Positions 46,701-55,384 of a stretch of 64,000 nucleotides of DNA are shown here, piece by piece. The stretch covers positions 9,983,082 to 10,047,081 of the forward strand of contig CM058230.1 in NCBI GenBank assembly GCA_030180135.1, given 5' to 3'. This DNA comes from Orychophragmus violaceus (Eukaryota > Streptophyta > Magnoliopsida > Brassicales > Brassicaceae). Position 1 is the stretch's first letter. Each line of letters begins with the position of its first letter. Made by a program: the position numbers and the translations under genes. The notes beneath the pieces are model-generated. The model was not told where the DNA came from, did not search any database, and worked only from the letters and a program-made list of their open reading frames with translations.

Positions 46701-49550
46701 CTCGCTCCAGTCATCAGTTGCAAACCGCTCCCTTAAAACCTCAGTCTCATAGGCGCCTTCAGCTCCCTTACCCACTGTGAAGACCTCTGTCTTTTCGCCA
46801 ACTGAATCTGACCCCAACTCAATGTAATCAACTTCTCCTTGCAGAGGTTTGTGCGAATCGAGAGCTTTCATGTAAGCCCAACTCTCCTCTCTGAGATAAC
46901 CATACTCTCCACATTCCTTTGTTAGAGCCACTTCCAATGGATCATGCATATTCAATTCTTCAAGAAGTTCATCAGCTAGCATATCCATAGTCTCAACGTA
47001 AAATAGCTGCCCCTGTATGGTTGGCTTCTTCATCACCTTGTTGATGTCAAACTTGAGTACTATGTCTTTCCCTAGGTTGAGGTCAATCTTCCCTTTCTTT
47101 ACATCAATGATAGCACCAGCTGTGGCAAGGAATGGTCTCCCAAGAATAAGAGGATCCTTTGGCTCTTCATCCATCTCTAACACAATAAAGTCTGTTGGGA
47201 CCTCAAATCCTCCCACTTTTACCGGGAGATCCTCTAATAGACCAATAGGATATCTAATCGATCTATCAGCCAACACCAAGGAGATCCTACAAGATTTGTA
47301 GGTAGAGAAACCCAGCCTCTTGGCTACTGAGAAAGGCATTAGACTAGCACTTGCACCAAGGTCACACAAGCAACTCTCAAATCTGAAGGGACCAATAGCA
47401 CATGGTAAAGTGAAACTGCCCGGATCTTCAAGCTTCTTAGGGACAATGCTCCTTTGAATGAATGCACTACACTCATGAGTAAGCATGACCATACCCTGCA
47501 CCTCCTTAGTTCTTTCCTTAATGGCATCCTTTAAGAACTTGTTGTATTGAGGAACAAGTAGAAATGCATCTATCAAGGGCATTGTGAGCTCTACATTCTT
47601 CATCTGTTTTTCAAAAAGAGCTTTATACTTCTCTAAGAGCTGCTTTTTGAATCTGCCCGGAAAGGGTAACTTGGGTTCATAGGGAGGTGGAACAAACTCA
47701 CTAGCTTTCTTCTTGGGTGCCTCTTCCACTACTTCTTCTACCACAGCCTTTCCCTTTCTCTTGGCAATCTCACATTCACTTTCTCTGTTGAGAGCAGAAT
47801 TCTCCTCCCCCTCTTGAACTTCAATGTCCTCATTGAGTTGAGGAATCACCTTAGGCTTGGGAACTTGATGAGGTTGCAGCTCTTTACCACTTCTCAATGT
47901 TATGGCGTTGATATACTCCTTTGGGTTTTGCTCAGATTTTCCGGGTAGAGTTCCTTGAGTTCTAGAGGTTGAAGCATTTCTGTTCTCCATGTTGGTGACC
48001 CTAGATGTCAAACTCTGCAACTCATTCTTCAAATCTCGAACTTCCATAGCTCCTGAGGCTTGTCCCTGAAGTAGTTGCTGCATCATACCCTTCAACTCAC
48101 TGTCCAAACCTGAAGAAGAAGAGGCTTGTGGTTGTTGTTGGTTAAATCCGGGTGGAGGGTATTGTGGCTTGGGGACAAAGGGTTGTTGACTCTGAAACTG
48201 TGGTTTGTTGGCAAACCCTTGCTGATTAGTATAAGGGACAAAAGGCTTTTGTTGCTGAGGTTGTGTGAAGCCTTGTTGCCCTTGTTGTTGAGCTTGGGGT
48301 TGTGTTTGAGCTTGAGGATAAACCTGATCCTGTGGGTTGGCAACATTGGGATTTCTGTAAGAGAAGTTGGGGTGATTCCTGTAGTTTGGATTGAAACCCC
48401 TATTGAAACCCCCTTGGCCAGCAATGAAATTGATCTCTTCTTGGGTCATATCTCCTTCAACACTGAATAGGACTGGTGGGGAGTCATCATAGTTCTCCAC
48501 AAAGCTTATTTGCTTTTGGTTGGATGAGATCATCTTGTCTATCTTGTCATTTAGAGACTTGATTTCCTTCTCATACTTCTCATCCATTGAAGATGATCCT
48601 CTAGGAGTCCTCTCATAGTCCTCATTGTAATTCCCATCACTTGTGGCCAAGTTCTCAATCAATTCCATAGCCTCATCAACTCCCTTTCCTAAGAAGTGAC
48701 CATTACTGCAAGAATCCAGCATTGCCCTCATCCTAGGAAGCACTCCTCTGTAGAGGTTACTGAGCAGTGTCTCTTTGGTGAATCCATGGTGGGGGCATTG
48801 AGTGGTGAGCTTAGTGAACCTGTCCCAAGCCTCAGCAAAAGTCTCATTGTTTCTTTGCACAAAACCAGATAGTTCATTGCGAAAGCGGGCGGTTCTTGTA
48901 GGTGAAAAGAATTTCTTCAAGAAAGCCTTCTTAAGATCTGCCCATGTAGTGATAGACCCTGGAGGAATAGTGCTCTCCCAATCTTTGGCTTTATCTGCCA
49001 AGGAGAATACAAAGAGGCGCATCTTGAGACCCTCATCCGTCACACCATTGAGTCTTGTAGTATCACAGATTTTGTCGAATGTGTCTAAGTGCTTCAATGG
49101 GTCTTCTGAGGAAAGGCCATGGAATTGGTTGTTCTGCACCATATTCATTACCATGGCTCTGATTTCAAAGTTGTTATTGTTCACAGGTGGTGGAATGATA
49201 CCCCGCCGAATAGCGTTGGTGTCGGGTGTATCGCCATCACCAATGGCTCGAGCTGGTCGCTCACGATGAGCCGGGATCCTGTGTCCCTGTGCATCTCTAG
49301 CACCCGCATCCTGTTGATGCTGTTCTTGATGGCCCTGTTGGCCTTGCTGGTCCTGATGACCCCCTAAATCCATAACTGGCTGCTCTTGAGGCTCAAGCAA
49401 AGGCTGAACTACTTCCTGTTCCAACCCGAGTCTCTCTAAGTGAACAGCTCTTTCTAGTGCTCTTCTCTCTCTTGCTAACTGTCTTTCTAGTGCTTTGATA
49501 TCTGAAACCCGCGCAACCAAATCTGTAGGACCTCTGCTCCGCAAGTTCAT
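43737..49550 (-). CDS. A2 intact gag-pol polyprotein (Ty3/gypsy, Athila-like)
   Basis: An uninterrupted frame of 1937 residues from the ATG at 49550 (the frame is open 32 codons further upstream, but without an ATG). Order and approximate residues: gag domain 150-300; Gln/Pro-rich linker 430-530; aspartic protease DLGAS near 730; reverse transcriptase 1090-1270 with FMDD near 1200; RNase H CDASDYAVGAVL near 1350; integrase zinc finger HCHGSPYGGH…CDPC near 1570-1615; DDE residues in GIDFMGPF (about 1640), SDGGSHF (about 1705) and QVEVSNR (about 1740); C-terminal SRWSGPFKVKEV. The order protease-RT-RH-IN is that of Ty3/gypsy. Gag and pol share one frame with no stop or shift between them. Confidence 0.95.
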   Translation of the reverse strand: MNLRSRGPTDLVARVSDIKALERQLARERRALERAVHLERLGLEQEVVQPLLEPQEQPVMDLGGHQDQQGQQGHQEQHQQDAGARDAQGHRIPAHRERPARAIGDGDTPDTNAIRRGIIPPPVNNNNFEIRAMVMNMVQNNQFHGLSSEDPLKHLDTFDKICDTTRLNGVTDEGLKMRLFVFSLADKAKDWESTIPPGSITTWADLKKAFLKKFFSPTRTARFRNELSGFVQRNNETFAEAWDRFTKLTTQCPHHGFTKETLLSNLYRGVLPRMRAMLDSCSNGHFLGKGVDEAMELIENLATSDGNYNEDYERTPRGSSSMDEKYEKEIKSLNDKIDKMISSNQKQISFVENYDDSPPVLFSVEGDMTQEEINFIAGQGGFNRGFNPNYRNHPNFSYRNPNVANPQDQVYPQAQTQPQAQQQGQQGFTQPQQQKPFVPYTNQQGFANKPQFQSQQPFVPKPQYPPPGFNQQQPQASSSSGLDSELKGMMQQLLQGQASGAMEVRDLKNELQSLTSRVTNMENRNASTSRTQGTLPGKSEQNPKEYINAITLRSGKELQPHQVPKPKVIPQLNEDIEVQEGEENSALNRESECEIAKRKGKAVVEEVVEEAPKKKASEFVPPPYEPKLPFPGRFKKQLLEKYKALFEKQMKNVELTMPLIDAFLLVPQYNKFLKDAIKERTKEVQGMVMLTHECSAFIQRSIVPKKLEDPGSFTLPCAIGPFRFESCLCDLGASASLMPFSVAKRLGFSTYKSCRISLVLADRSIRYPIGLLEDLPVKVGGFEVPTDFIVLEMDEEPKDPLILGRPFLATAGAIIDVKKGKIDLNLGKDIVLKFDINKVMKKPTIQGQLFYVETMDMLADELLEELNMHDPLEVALTKECGEYGYLREESWAYMKALDSHKPLQGEVDYIELGSDSVGEKTEVFTVGKGAEGAYETEVLRERFATDDWSELKAPKIELKPLPRGLRYAFLGPNSTYPVIVNEFLSDDELIALTTELKKFRKAIGYSLEDIKGLSPSLCTHRIHLENESMSSIEHQRRLNPNLKEVVKKEILKLLDAGIIYPISDSTWVSPVHCVPKKGGITVVKSDNNELIPTRTITGHRMCIDYRKLNAASRKDHFPLPFIDQMLERLACHPFYCFLDGYSGFFQIPIHPNDQEKTTFTCPYGTFAYRRMPFGLCNAPATFQRCMMSIFSDLIEDIVEVFMDDFSVYGSSFSSCLLNLCRVLKRCEETNLVLNWEKCHFMVTEGIVLGHKISEKGIEVDKAKIEVMTSLQPPNSVRGIRSFLGHAGFYRRFIKDFSKIARPLTRLLCKETDFVFDEECLDAFHRIKEALISAPIVQAPNWDLPFEIMCDASDYAVGAVLGQRKDKKLHVIYYASRTLDDAQVKYATTEKELLAVVFAFEKFRSYLVGSKVVVYTDHAALRYLLAKKDAKPRLLRWILLLQEFDLEIKDKKGIENGVADHLSRLRIEDGIPIDDSLPEEQLMAVKTVREAHETRQKLEAANSLDDKEPWYADLVNYLACGKEPPNLDSYQRKKFFRDVNRYYWDEPYLYTLCKDQLYRRCVADEEVEGILLHCHGSPYGGHFATFKTVQKALQAGFWWPTMFKDAQTFITKCDPCQRKGNISKRNETPQNPILEVEVFDVWGIDFMGPFPSSYGNNYILVAVDYVSKWVEAVASPTNDSKVVIKLFKSIIFPRFGIPRVVISDGGSHFINKLFEGLMKKYGVKHKVATPYHPQTSGQVEVSNRQIKAILEKTVGASRKDWSKKLDDALWAYRTAFKTPLGTTPFNMLYGKSCHLPVEVEYKAMWAVKLLNFDIKTATEKRLIQLNELDEIRLEAFESSKIYKERTKLFHDKLILKREFKEGDLVLLFNSRLKLFPGKLKSRWSGPFKVKEVRPYGAVVLWGKSDEEFTVNGQRLKHYSASEAIEEGISIPLSSPPSA

Positions 49551-49649
49551 GCACCTGACATCAAAGAGAGATGAAGAAGCAAAATTAGTAACCAAAACTT
49601 GATCTAAAGAGGAAAGGAAATCGAATTGATCTTTCCAAGTTCCCAAAAT

Positions 49650-49662
49650 GGCAACGGCGCCA
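49650..49662 (-). other. A2 primer-binding site, 13-bp version
   Basis: TGGCGCCGTTGCC then ATTTTGGG on the minus strand, three bases inside LTR1(e). The match to the tRNA-Asp site stops after 13 bases. Confidence 0.75.
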
Positions 49663-49665
49663 AAT

Positions 49666-51154
49666 TGATAACAGGAATTTAATCTAATTCCCGAGGTATC
49701 AATCCCTCAAGCTGATCGCGTAGTCTTGAGATATCGAACCAATTGGGAGTGAGAAAGACCAAAAAGAATTCACCCAACCTTAAAAGCCAAGTTATACCAG
49801 TTCAAACTGAGATCATAACAATTCCAAGCAAATTAACAAAGACTGAACAATCAATAAAGCAAGAGATCACTAATCAAGATAAAACAAGGATAATCGAATA
49901 AAGAAGACAAGGCTTATGGGGCTAAGGTCAATGATTAGAACCATCTAGAGCTAACAAGGATGCCTAAACAATCAATCAAGAAGCAAATCCCAAGCTAGGA
50001 ACACTAACAATTGACTAATCCAATTTCTTGGTACTAATCACTTTCCCTAATCACATTTCAAGATCAAATTCTCATTTGTGAAATAAGACAAGGCAAGCAT
50101 TAACAATCAAGTTCCATAAGCTAATAATCATTCTAAACATTCATTCTCATGAGCTAGAATATGAAAATTCCCTAGAAGACTCTAACTTGCATTTCATCAA
50201 ACACTTGGTGTGCAACAAAAGCCTAAGGATCTAGATTAACTTGATCATGGATAATCTAGCACTAAGCATATCTAGAAGGGTGAGATCAATCATAAATAAG
50301 CTTTAAACATCCTTGATTCACTCTAAATGGCCCTAATCTACCTAACCCATAATCCTTGAATGAAACTACTCACAAATCATGCTTTGCCCAACAAAATCCA
50401 TAAGAAAGATGTTAAGCATGATGATTTGTGTATGATTAAAGAAAAGAGATGAAGAATCAAAACAAAACAAGTCTTAGATTAAGAAAATATTAAACTTTTG
50501 TCTTACAAGAACTTAGAACCCAAAAACAAGCTTAAGATCCCAAAAATAAGGGTTTTTAGCTTATAAATGAACAGTAACACGAACCGGGTCAACCCGGGAC
50601 AAACCGGGTGTTGACCCGGATCCACTGGGTGAAATTGGTCAAAGCATCGTCGGTCAACAAATTTTGGGCAGGCTCGCGGTTTGGGGTAAACCGCAAGCCA
50701 AACCGCGATGTTGTACGCTCTGGAAACGGTCGATCCTCGCGGTCTGTCCTTCACCGCGAGCTGGACCGCGGGTCATTCACTCTCGCGACTGGGTGCTCTC
50801 GCGGTTTGCTCCTCGGTCGCGAGCCAAACCGCGATGATGCTCGGCCTGTTTTGTTCGTCTCTCGCGGTTTGCTCCTCGGCCGCGAGCCAAACCGCGAGTA
50901 GCTCTACTCGGCCAAGTCTTGTACTCTTCCTCAATTCATCATCTCCCAATGCTCCAAGCTCCCGCATCAACTCCTTTTGCACCTAAAAACAACCTAGAAC
51001 ACACCAAAACAAACCAAAACACAAACTCCTAGTCCTAGATGCCTAAACTCTAAATGCAACACAAAGAAACAACAAAGGAAGGGAACAAGACAAGGAAAAG
51101 AAGATGAATCAAGAACAAACACTAACTTAAATGCAAGAAAATATAGACATATCA
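49666..51154 (-). mobile_element. LTR1(e), 5' LTR of A2 and 3' LTR of the outer truncated unit
   Basis: 1489 bp; PBS of A2 on the left and a polypurine tract (51155-51167) on the right. A private change (AATTCCAAG for AATTCTAAG) is seen near 49822. Confidence 0.9.
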
Positions 51155-52639
51155 ATTCCCCCAAACTTGAATCTTGCTTGTCCACAAGCAAGCATAAGAC
51201 AATCAATCCATTTGGGAGAAAGGTTTGAAGGCGGGAACTCAAAACCACAAGACTCACAACAAGATACAAGATCTTTCAAAGAAGTTACAAGTTGCTCTAA
51301 TCTTATTAACTAATCATGTACTTCCACATTACCGTTCCCTCAATCCCTACTCCAACTCCCGAGATCCTATAGAACACAAGCAATCATCAACTCAATTCCT
51401 TACATTCATTTAGAAGTTAAGTGCGATCTCGCAAAGGGGCAATCAATCAATCCCAATTGGCAAGGTTCAAGAAAGGCTGTTTGAGGTAGCTTAGAGGAGT
51501 TTCTTTTGGGGTGGTTAACTCTCAAGAATAGGAGCAATTGGCATTACACAAAATCTATCTAAGAAAGGGAACAATTCATGCATACAAAGTTCTTTTCTCA
51601 TTGTTCTACCCAATTCCTAGAAGACTTCTCTAAACAATCCCACCATGAAAGATAAACACTCACCAAACCCCCAACTCATGATCAATCTTTACCAAAACAC
51701 TCACCCCTTTAGCTCTTTTCTTTCTTTTTCTTTGTCACTAGGAAACACTTAATTGATCTTTCTCTTTTTCAAACATGAGCAAACTCTTTCATAACTAACC
51801 CCTCTTAACACTTGATTTTTCTTTCTTTTCATTTTGCTTCAATCTAGGGGCCTTACTTCTTTTTCTTTCTTTTTGCACAATGCTCTCTTCTTACTTGATT
51901 TCCTAGTGACTTCACTTTTTCTTTTGAACCTTTTTGAAACACTTTTCATTGATCCTTTTCATTCCCAAAACAACTCTCATCTCTCCCCCAAACTTATTTC
52001 CCATCCTAATGCTAGACTCTTATGGCAAATAGAGCTAGCTAAAATGAGAAAAGACCATTGTCGTTCCCGATACTCTCAAGTTTTTGCACATGCCAAAAGC
52101 TATCAAGAAAAGGCCTCACTCACAAATCATTTTGGCTTCAAGGAAAGGTTTGGGTTCATTGGGTAGGGGAAGCCATGATCAAAAGATCAATGGTTGCCCG
52201 AGTTAAACAAAAGAGTGGTAAAGGGGAAAGTATAACTCGGGCAAGGACCATGGGATTGCATTTCAAGCCCCTAAGCAAGATATTTCAAAATTCAAATTAA
52301 GTCCAATATCATAGAATTGAGCTAAGTTCATGCAAGCTTCACAAGGATAGGGAATTTCGGAATTTTAAAGTCAAGCAATGGGTTTTCCTTTGTTTCGAAA
52401 ATTGATCAAAGCAACGAGCAACTTAATTGGTGAGCCTCTACAAGGCAAAATCATCATTGTCCCCAATGCATGAGTCCTAAACTACTAACTAGACTCGATC
52501 CTACATGCTTCTTTTTGTGAAAATTTTTGAAATTTTTCAATTTTTTTGTTGGTTTTTCTATGCCTTAGATGCATGAGACTCAAATAAGATTAAAAACAAG
52601 ACTAAGAACAAAGAACACAATGATTAGCGACTAGTCTCT
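51155..52639 (-). mobile_element. 3' spacer of the outer truncated unit
   Basis: Same 1.48-kb spacer as in unit D and the full elements. It begins on the minus strand with AGAGACTAG at 52639, exactly the base at which D's spacer begins. Confidence 0.85.
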
Positions 52640-52677
52640 AAGCTTGATATAATTGATATAATCTCCACCATATCACC
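52640..52677. other. Junction filler between truncated unit and LTR2
   Basis: Contains TTGATATAATCTCCACCATA and the next bases, a 27-bp match with one change to the ORF of element I (27280-27306), here in plus orientation. Confidence 0.65.
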
Positions 52678-54111
52678 AAACAAGATAAAAGAAGGGTCCT
52701 AGGATGAGGCTATGGAGACTAGATGGTTTAGAGACAATCAATGATGCTTCAATCAATCAAACATTGCTAAACAAGGCTAATGATCATAATTAAGCTAATC
52801 ACATTCTCATGTTCATAACTCCTATGCTAATCAAGCAATCATTCAATTCTCATTTGCAAATTACAAGTCAAGCATGCAATAATATCCATCAAACACCTTT
52901 TAGCAAAGCTAATCCTTAGGCTAAGAACATTAATCATTAGACTAATCCAATCTCTTGGCACTAATCCCTTTGACTAATCCCTAATCAAGATCAAATTATC
53001 ATTTGTGATTAAGAATCAAGCAAGCATTAATTTCAAGTTCTCATTACCAATAATCACCTTAGACAACTAATCTCTTAGGCTAAGATATGAAAATCCTCTA
53101 AAAAGTTCATTCAAGCATTCCATCGAACACCTTTCGGGCATGAAAAAGCCTAGCATCTAGATTCAACAATTCCTTGCAACCTAGCATAGAGCACAACTAA
53201 TTAGAGAAGGATCATTTCATAAATAAGTCCTAAGCATCACTAATCATCACATAAACCATCTAAATCAACCTCATCCACAAAACCCAAAAGTTCTACTCTC
53301 TAATCTTCATTGTTCCCACAAAACCCATAAAGATAGTATGAGATAACAAGATTAAAGAGAGATTAAGAGAAAAGATTAAGAAGATATAAAGAAGTACTTA
53401 AATTAAACTCAAGATCAAAGATTACAAGATCTAAATCCTAAAACAAAACTATGCTTAGGTAGCTTAGGGTTTTAGAAACCCAAAATTAAGCATTTATAGT
53501 AAAAAGGGTCGAACTGGGTCAACCCAACAAGTCTGGGTCGACCCAATCAAAGGTTGGGTAAAAAAACTTGGTCAAAGGCTGGTAATCTGGGGCTCCTAGC
53601 GGTTTGTCTCCCAACCGCGGGGCTAACCGCGAGTCTTCACGCTCAGATTTCCAAAAATCTCGCGGTTTAGCTACAAACCGCGAGGCTAACCGCGGGGCTC
53701 AGTAAATCGGCCATAACTTCTCGCATACAACTCCAAACGACTTGAAACCACCTCCATTGGAAAGCTAACTCGATTTTCTACAACTTCTATTTGATGCTCC
53801 AAAAGCTAAATATGCACGGAAAGGCTTCATTTTGCTCCATCTTTCAAGCTCACCAGTTTGGTCCTTCATCACCATTTCACTTGCAATCACTCATTTGGAC
53901 TCCAAACTCTTCCAAACCACCTTAGCAACTCCAAGAACCTAAAAAGCATAAGAAAACACTCCCAAGAACAACAAATTATGCAAATCCTAACTCTAAATGC
54001 ACTTAGACTCTAAATGCAACAAAGAACAAGAAAAGAACATGAATGAATGCAAAATGAGACTAAAACAAGAATTTAACATATGACTAAATGCATGAAAATG
54101 CATGAATATCA
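52678..54111 (-). mobile_element. LTR2, 3'-truncated, at the right end of the chain
   Basis: On the minus strand it starts TGATATTCATGCATTTTC at 54111 and follows the LTR2 of element I for about 1430 bp, then stops about 210 bp short of the LTR end. Its outer edge abuts the CCAGT duplication. Its CGCGGTT palindromes are at 53594-53698. Confidence 0.88.
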
Positions 54112-54116
54112 CCAGT
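54112..54116. repeat. Target-site duplication CCAGT, right copy
   Basis: Pairs with 15967-15971 around the 38-kb chain. Confidence 0.93.
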
Positions 54117-55045
54117 ATAGCCCTTTCGCTCTTCTTGGAGTGTTCTCTTCCTCCATAAGGTGTAAAACTCTTCTCCGTAATCTCTTTTTGTTTCTTCCTC
54201 TTTCTCTTCTTAGTTCTGAACATTAGGAGCCACTTTTTGCCACAAACTTGGCGAGTGTGCACCCATTGGAAACTTAATCCCTTACACCACTCCACTAACC
54301 TCTTTCTAGCACTGTTAGTTGTGTTCTCCATCTGTATTCCCAGCAACTCTAAGTTATCCTTCCCTTCGACAGTCATATTCTCCTCTAAATACTCTTCAGT
54401 ATCTGGATAGAGCTTCTTCCATCTCTTCTTCTTTTTCTTCTTAACATTCCCTTTCCTTCTCACAGTCATTTCAACAAACAGTTGGTGGGCAGGTTCATAC
54501 CTCTCAATAATTTTTCCTTCTTGCTCCATTTGCCCGTCATTTTCAGCCACCACAAACGGATCTTCTTTTTCCAAGGATATTAGCAGGTCTTCTTCTTCTG
54601 CTACTTCCTGAACAGATTCAGCTACAGCCGGCTTAGAAACTAACTGAGGGATCTCGATCTTCCGAAACGGCAGATCGTTCTTCTCCTCCCGTTGTATCTT
54701 CGCTTCATCTTCCTCGATCCGTCTTTTCTCGAGAAGATCCAACAAGCGACTTAGCTGTTCCATACGATCCATGAAGCTAGGCTCTTCCTGCTTCTTCACA
54801 ACTTCTACCCTCTTGCCAAATCGATGGAACAGTCTGGTTTTGAGATCTTCCCAGCTCCAAAACACAGATCGTGAAAGCTCATCACAATACCAAGTGTGAG
54901 CGTCACCTTCTATGAAGCCATATGCGAACTGTCTTGTTTGGAAATCAGAAAACCCTTGACCAGAAACAAACTCATCGATCCACGCAACCCAACTCTCCGG
55001 ATCTTCACCGTAGAAGATCGGAACCTCGATCACATCCTTTCCCAT
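54117..55045 (-). pseudogene. E1 gag-like ORF, 5' part (cut by the 38-kb chain)
   Basis: From the ATG at 55045 (a further in-frame ATG at 55069 overlaps the primer-binding site) the minus strand encodes a Ty3-type gag domain at about residues 5-90: VPIFYGEDPESWVAWIDEF, then GDAHTWYCDELSRSVF and W-x-DLKTRLFHRFG. A glutamate-rich linker and a Lys/Arg-rich region follow. The frame is interrupted at 54116 and resumes at 15971. No zinc knuckle is seen. The whole frame would be about 630 codons without enzymatic domains. Confidence 0.8.
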
Positions 55046-55056
55046 GGTTCGACCTC

Positions 55057-55068
55057 GCTCTGATACCA
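55057..55068 (-). other. E1 primer-binding site (initiator tRNA-Met type)
   Basis: TGGTATCAGAGC two bases inside the LTR on the minus strand, the common plant tRNA-Met site. It shows that E1 uses a different primer from the Athila-like elements it hosts. Confidence 0.88.
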
Positions 55069-55070
55069 TT

Positions 55071-55379
55071 TGTTACGGTAAACGTAACGATTGCAACAGA
55101 TTGTGATAGAAAAGCTAGAAAGTATGATTATAACGATGAAACTGGTTACAAGTTAAGAGAAATTAATGGAGTCTCTTAGTCCCCCCCATGAACATGATGA
55201 CCACTCTCATACGTGATAAAGATCTCCTTCATCCCTCTCAGCTCATATATAGATAAAGAGTAGATAACCTAACTAAACCATGGTTACTTTGAGAGTAACC
55301 ACAATAGCTATGGTTATTTTGCAGCTTAAGTAAATCCTTATTAACCCTTTTAACCTTTCTGAAATAACTGCTCGTAACA
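55071..55379 (-). mobile_element. E1 LTR (309 bp, 5' LTR of a minus-strand element)
   Basis: Same length as the left LTR with one visible base difference, followed by the GAGAT duplication at 55380-55384. Such identity points to a recent insertion. Confidence 0.95.
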
Positions 55380-55384
55380 GAGAT

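Noticed and set aside
53993..55069. A 358-residue protein as one host gene
   Set aside because: Its last 40 codons are LTR2 sequence read after the insertion point at 54111, and its first codons lie in the primer-binding site; the real E1 gag-like part is 54117-55045.
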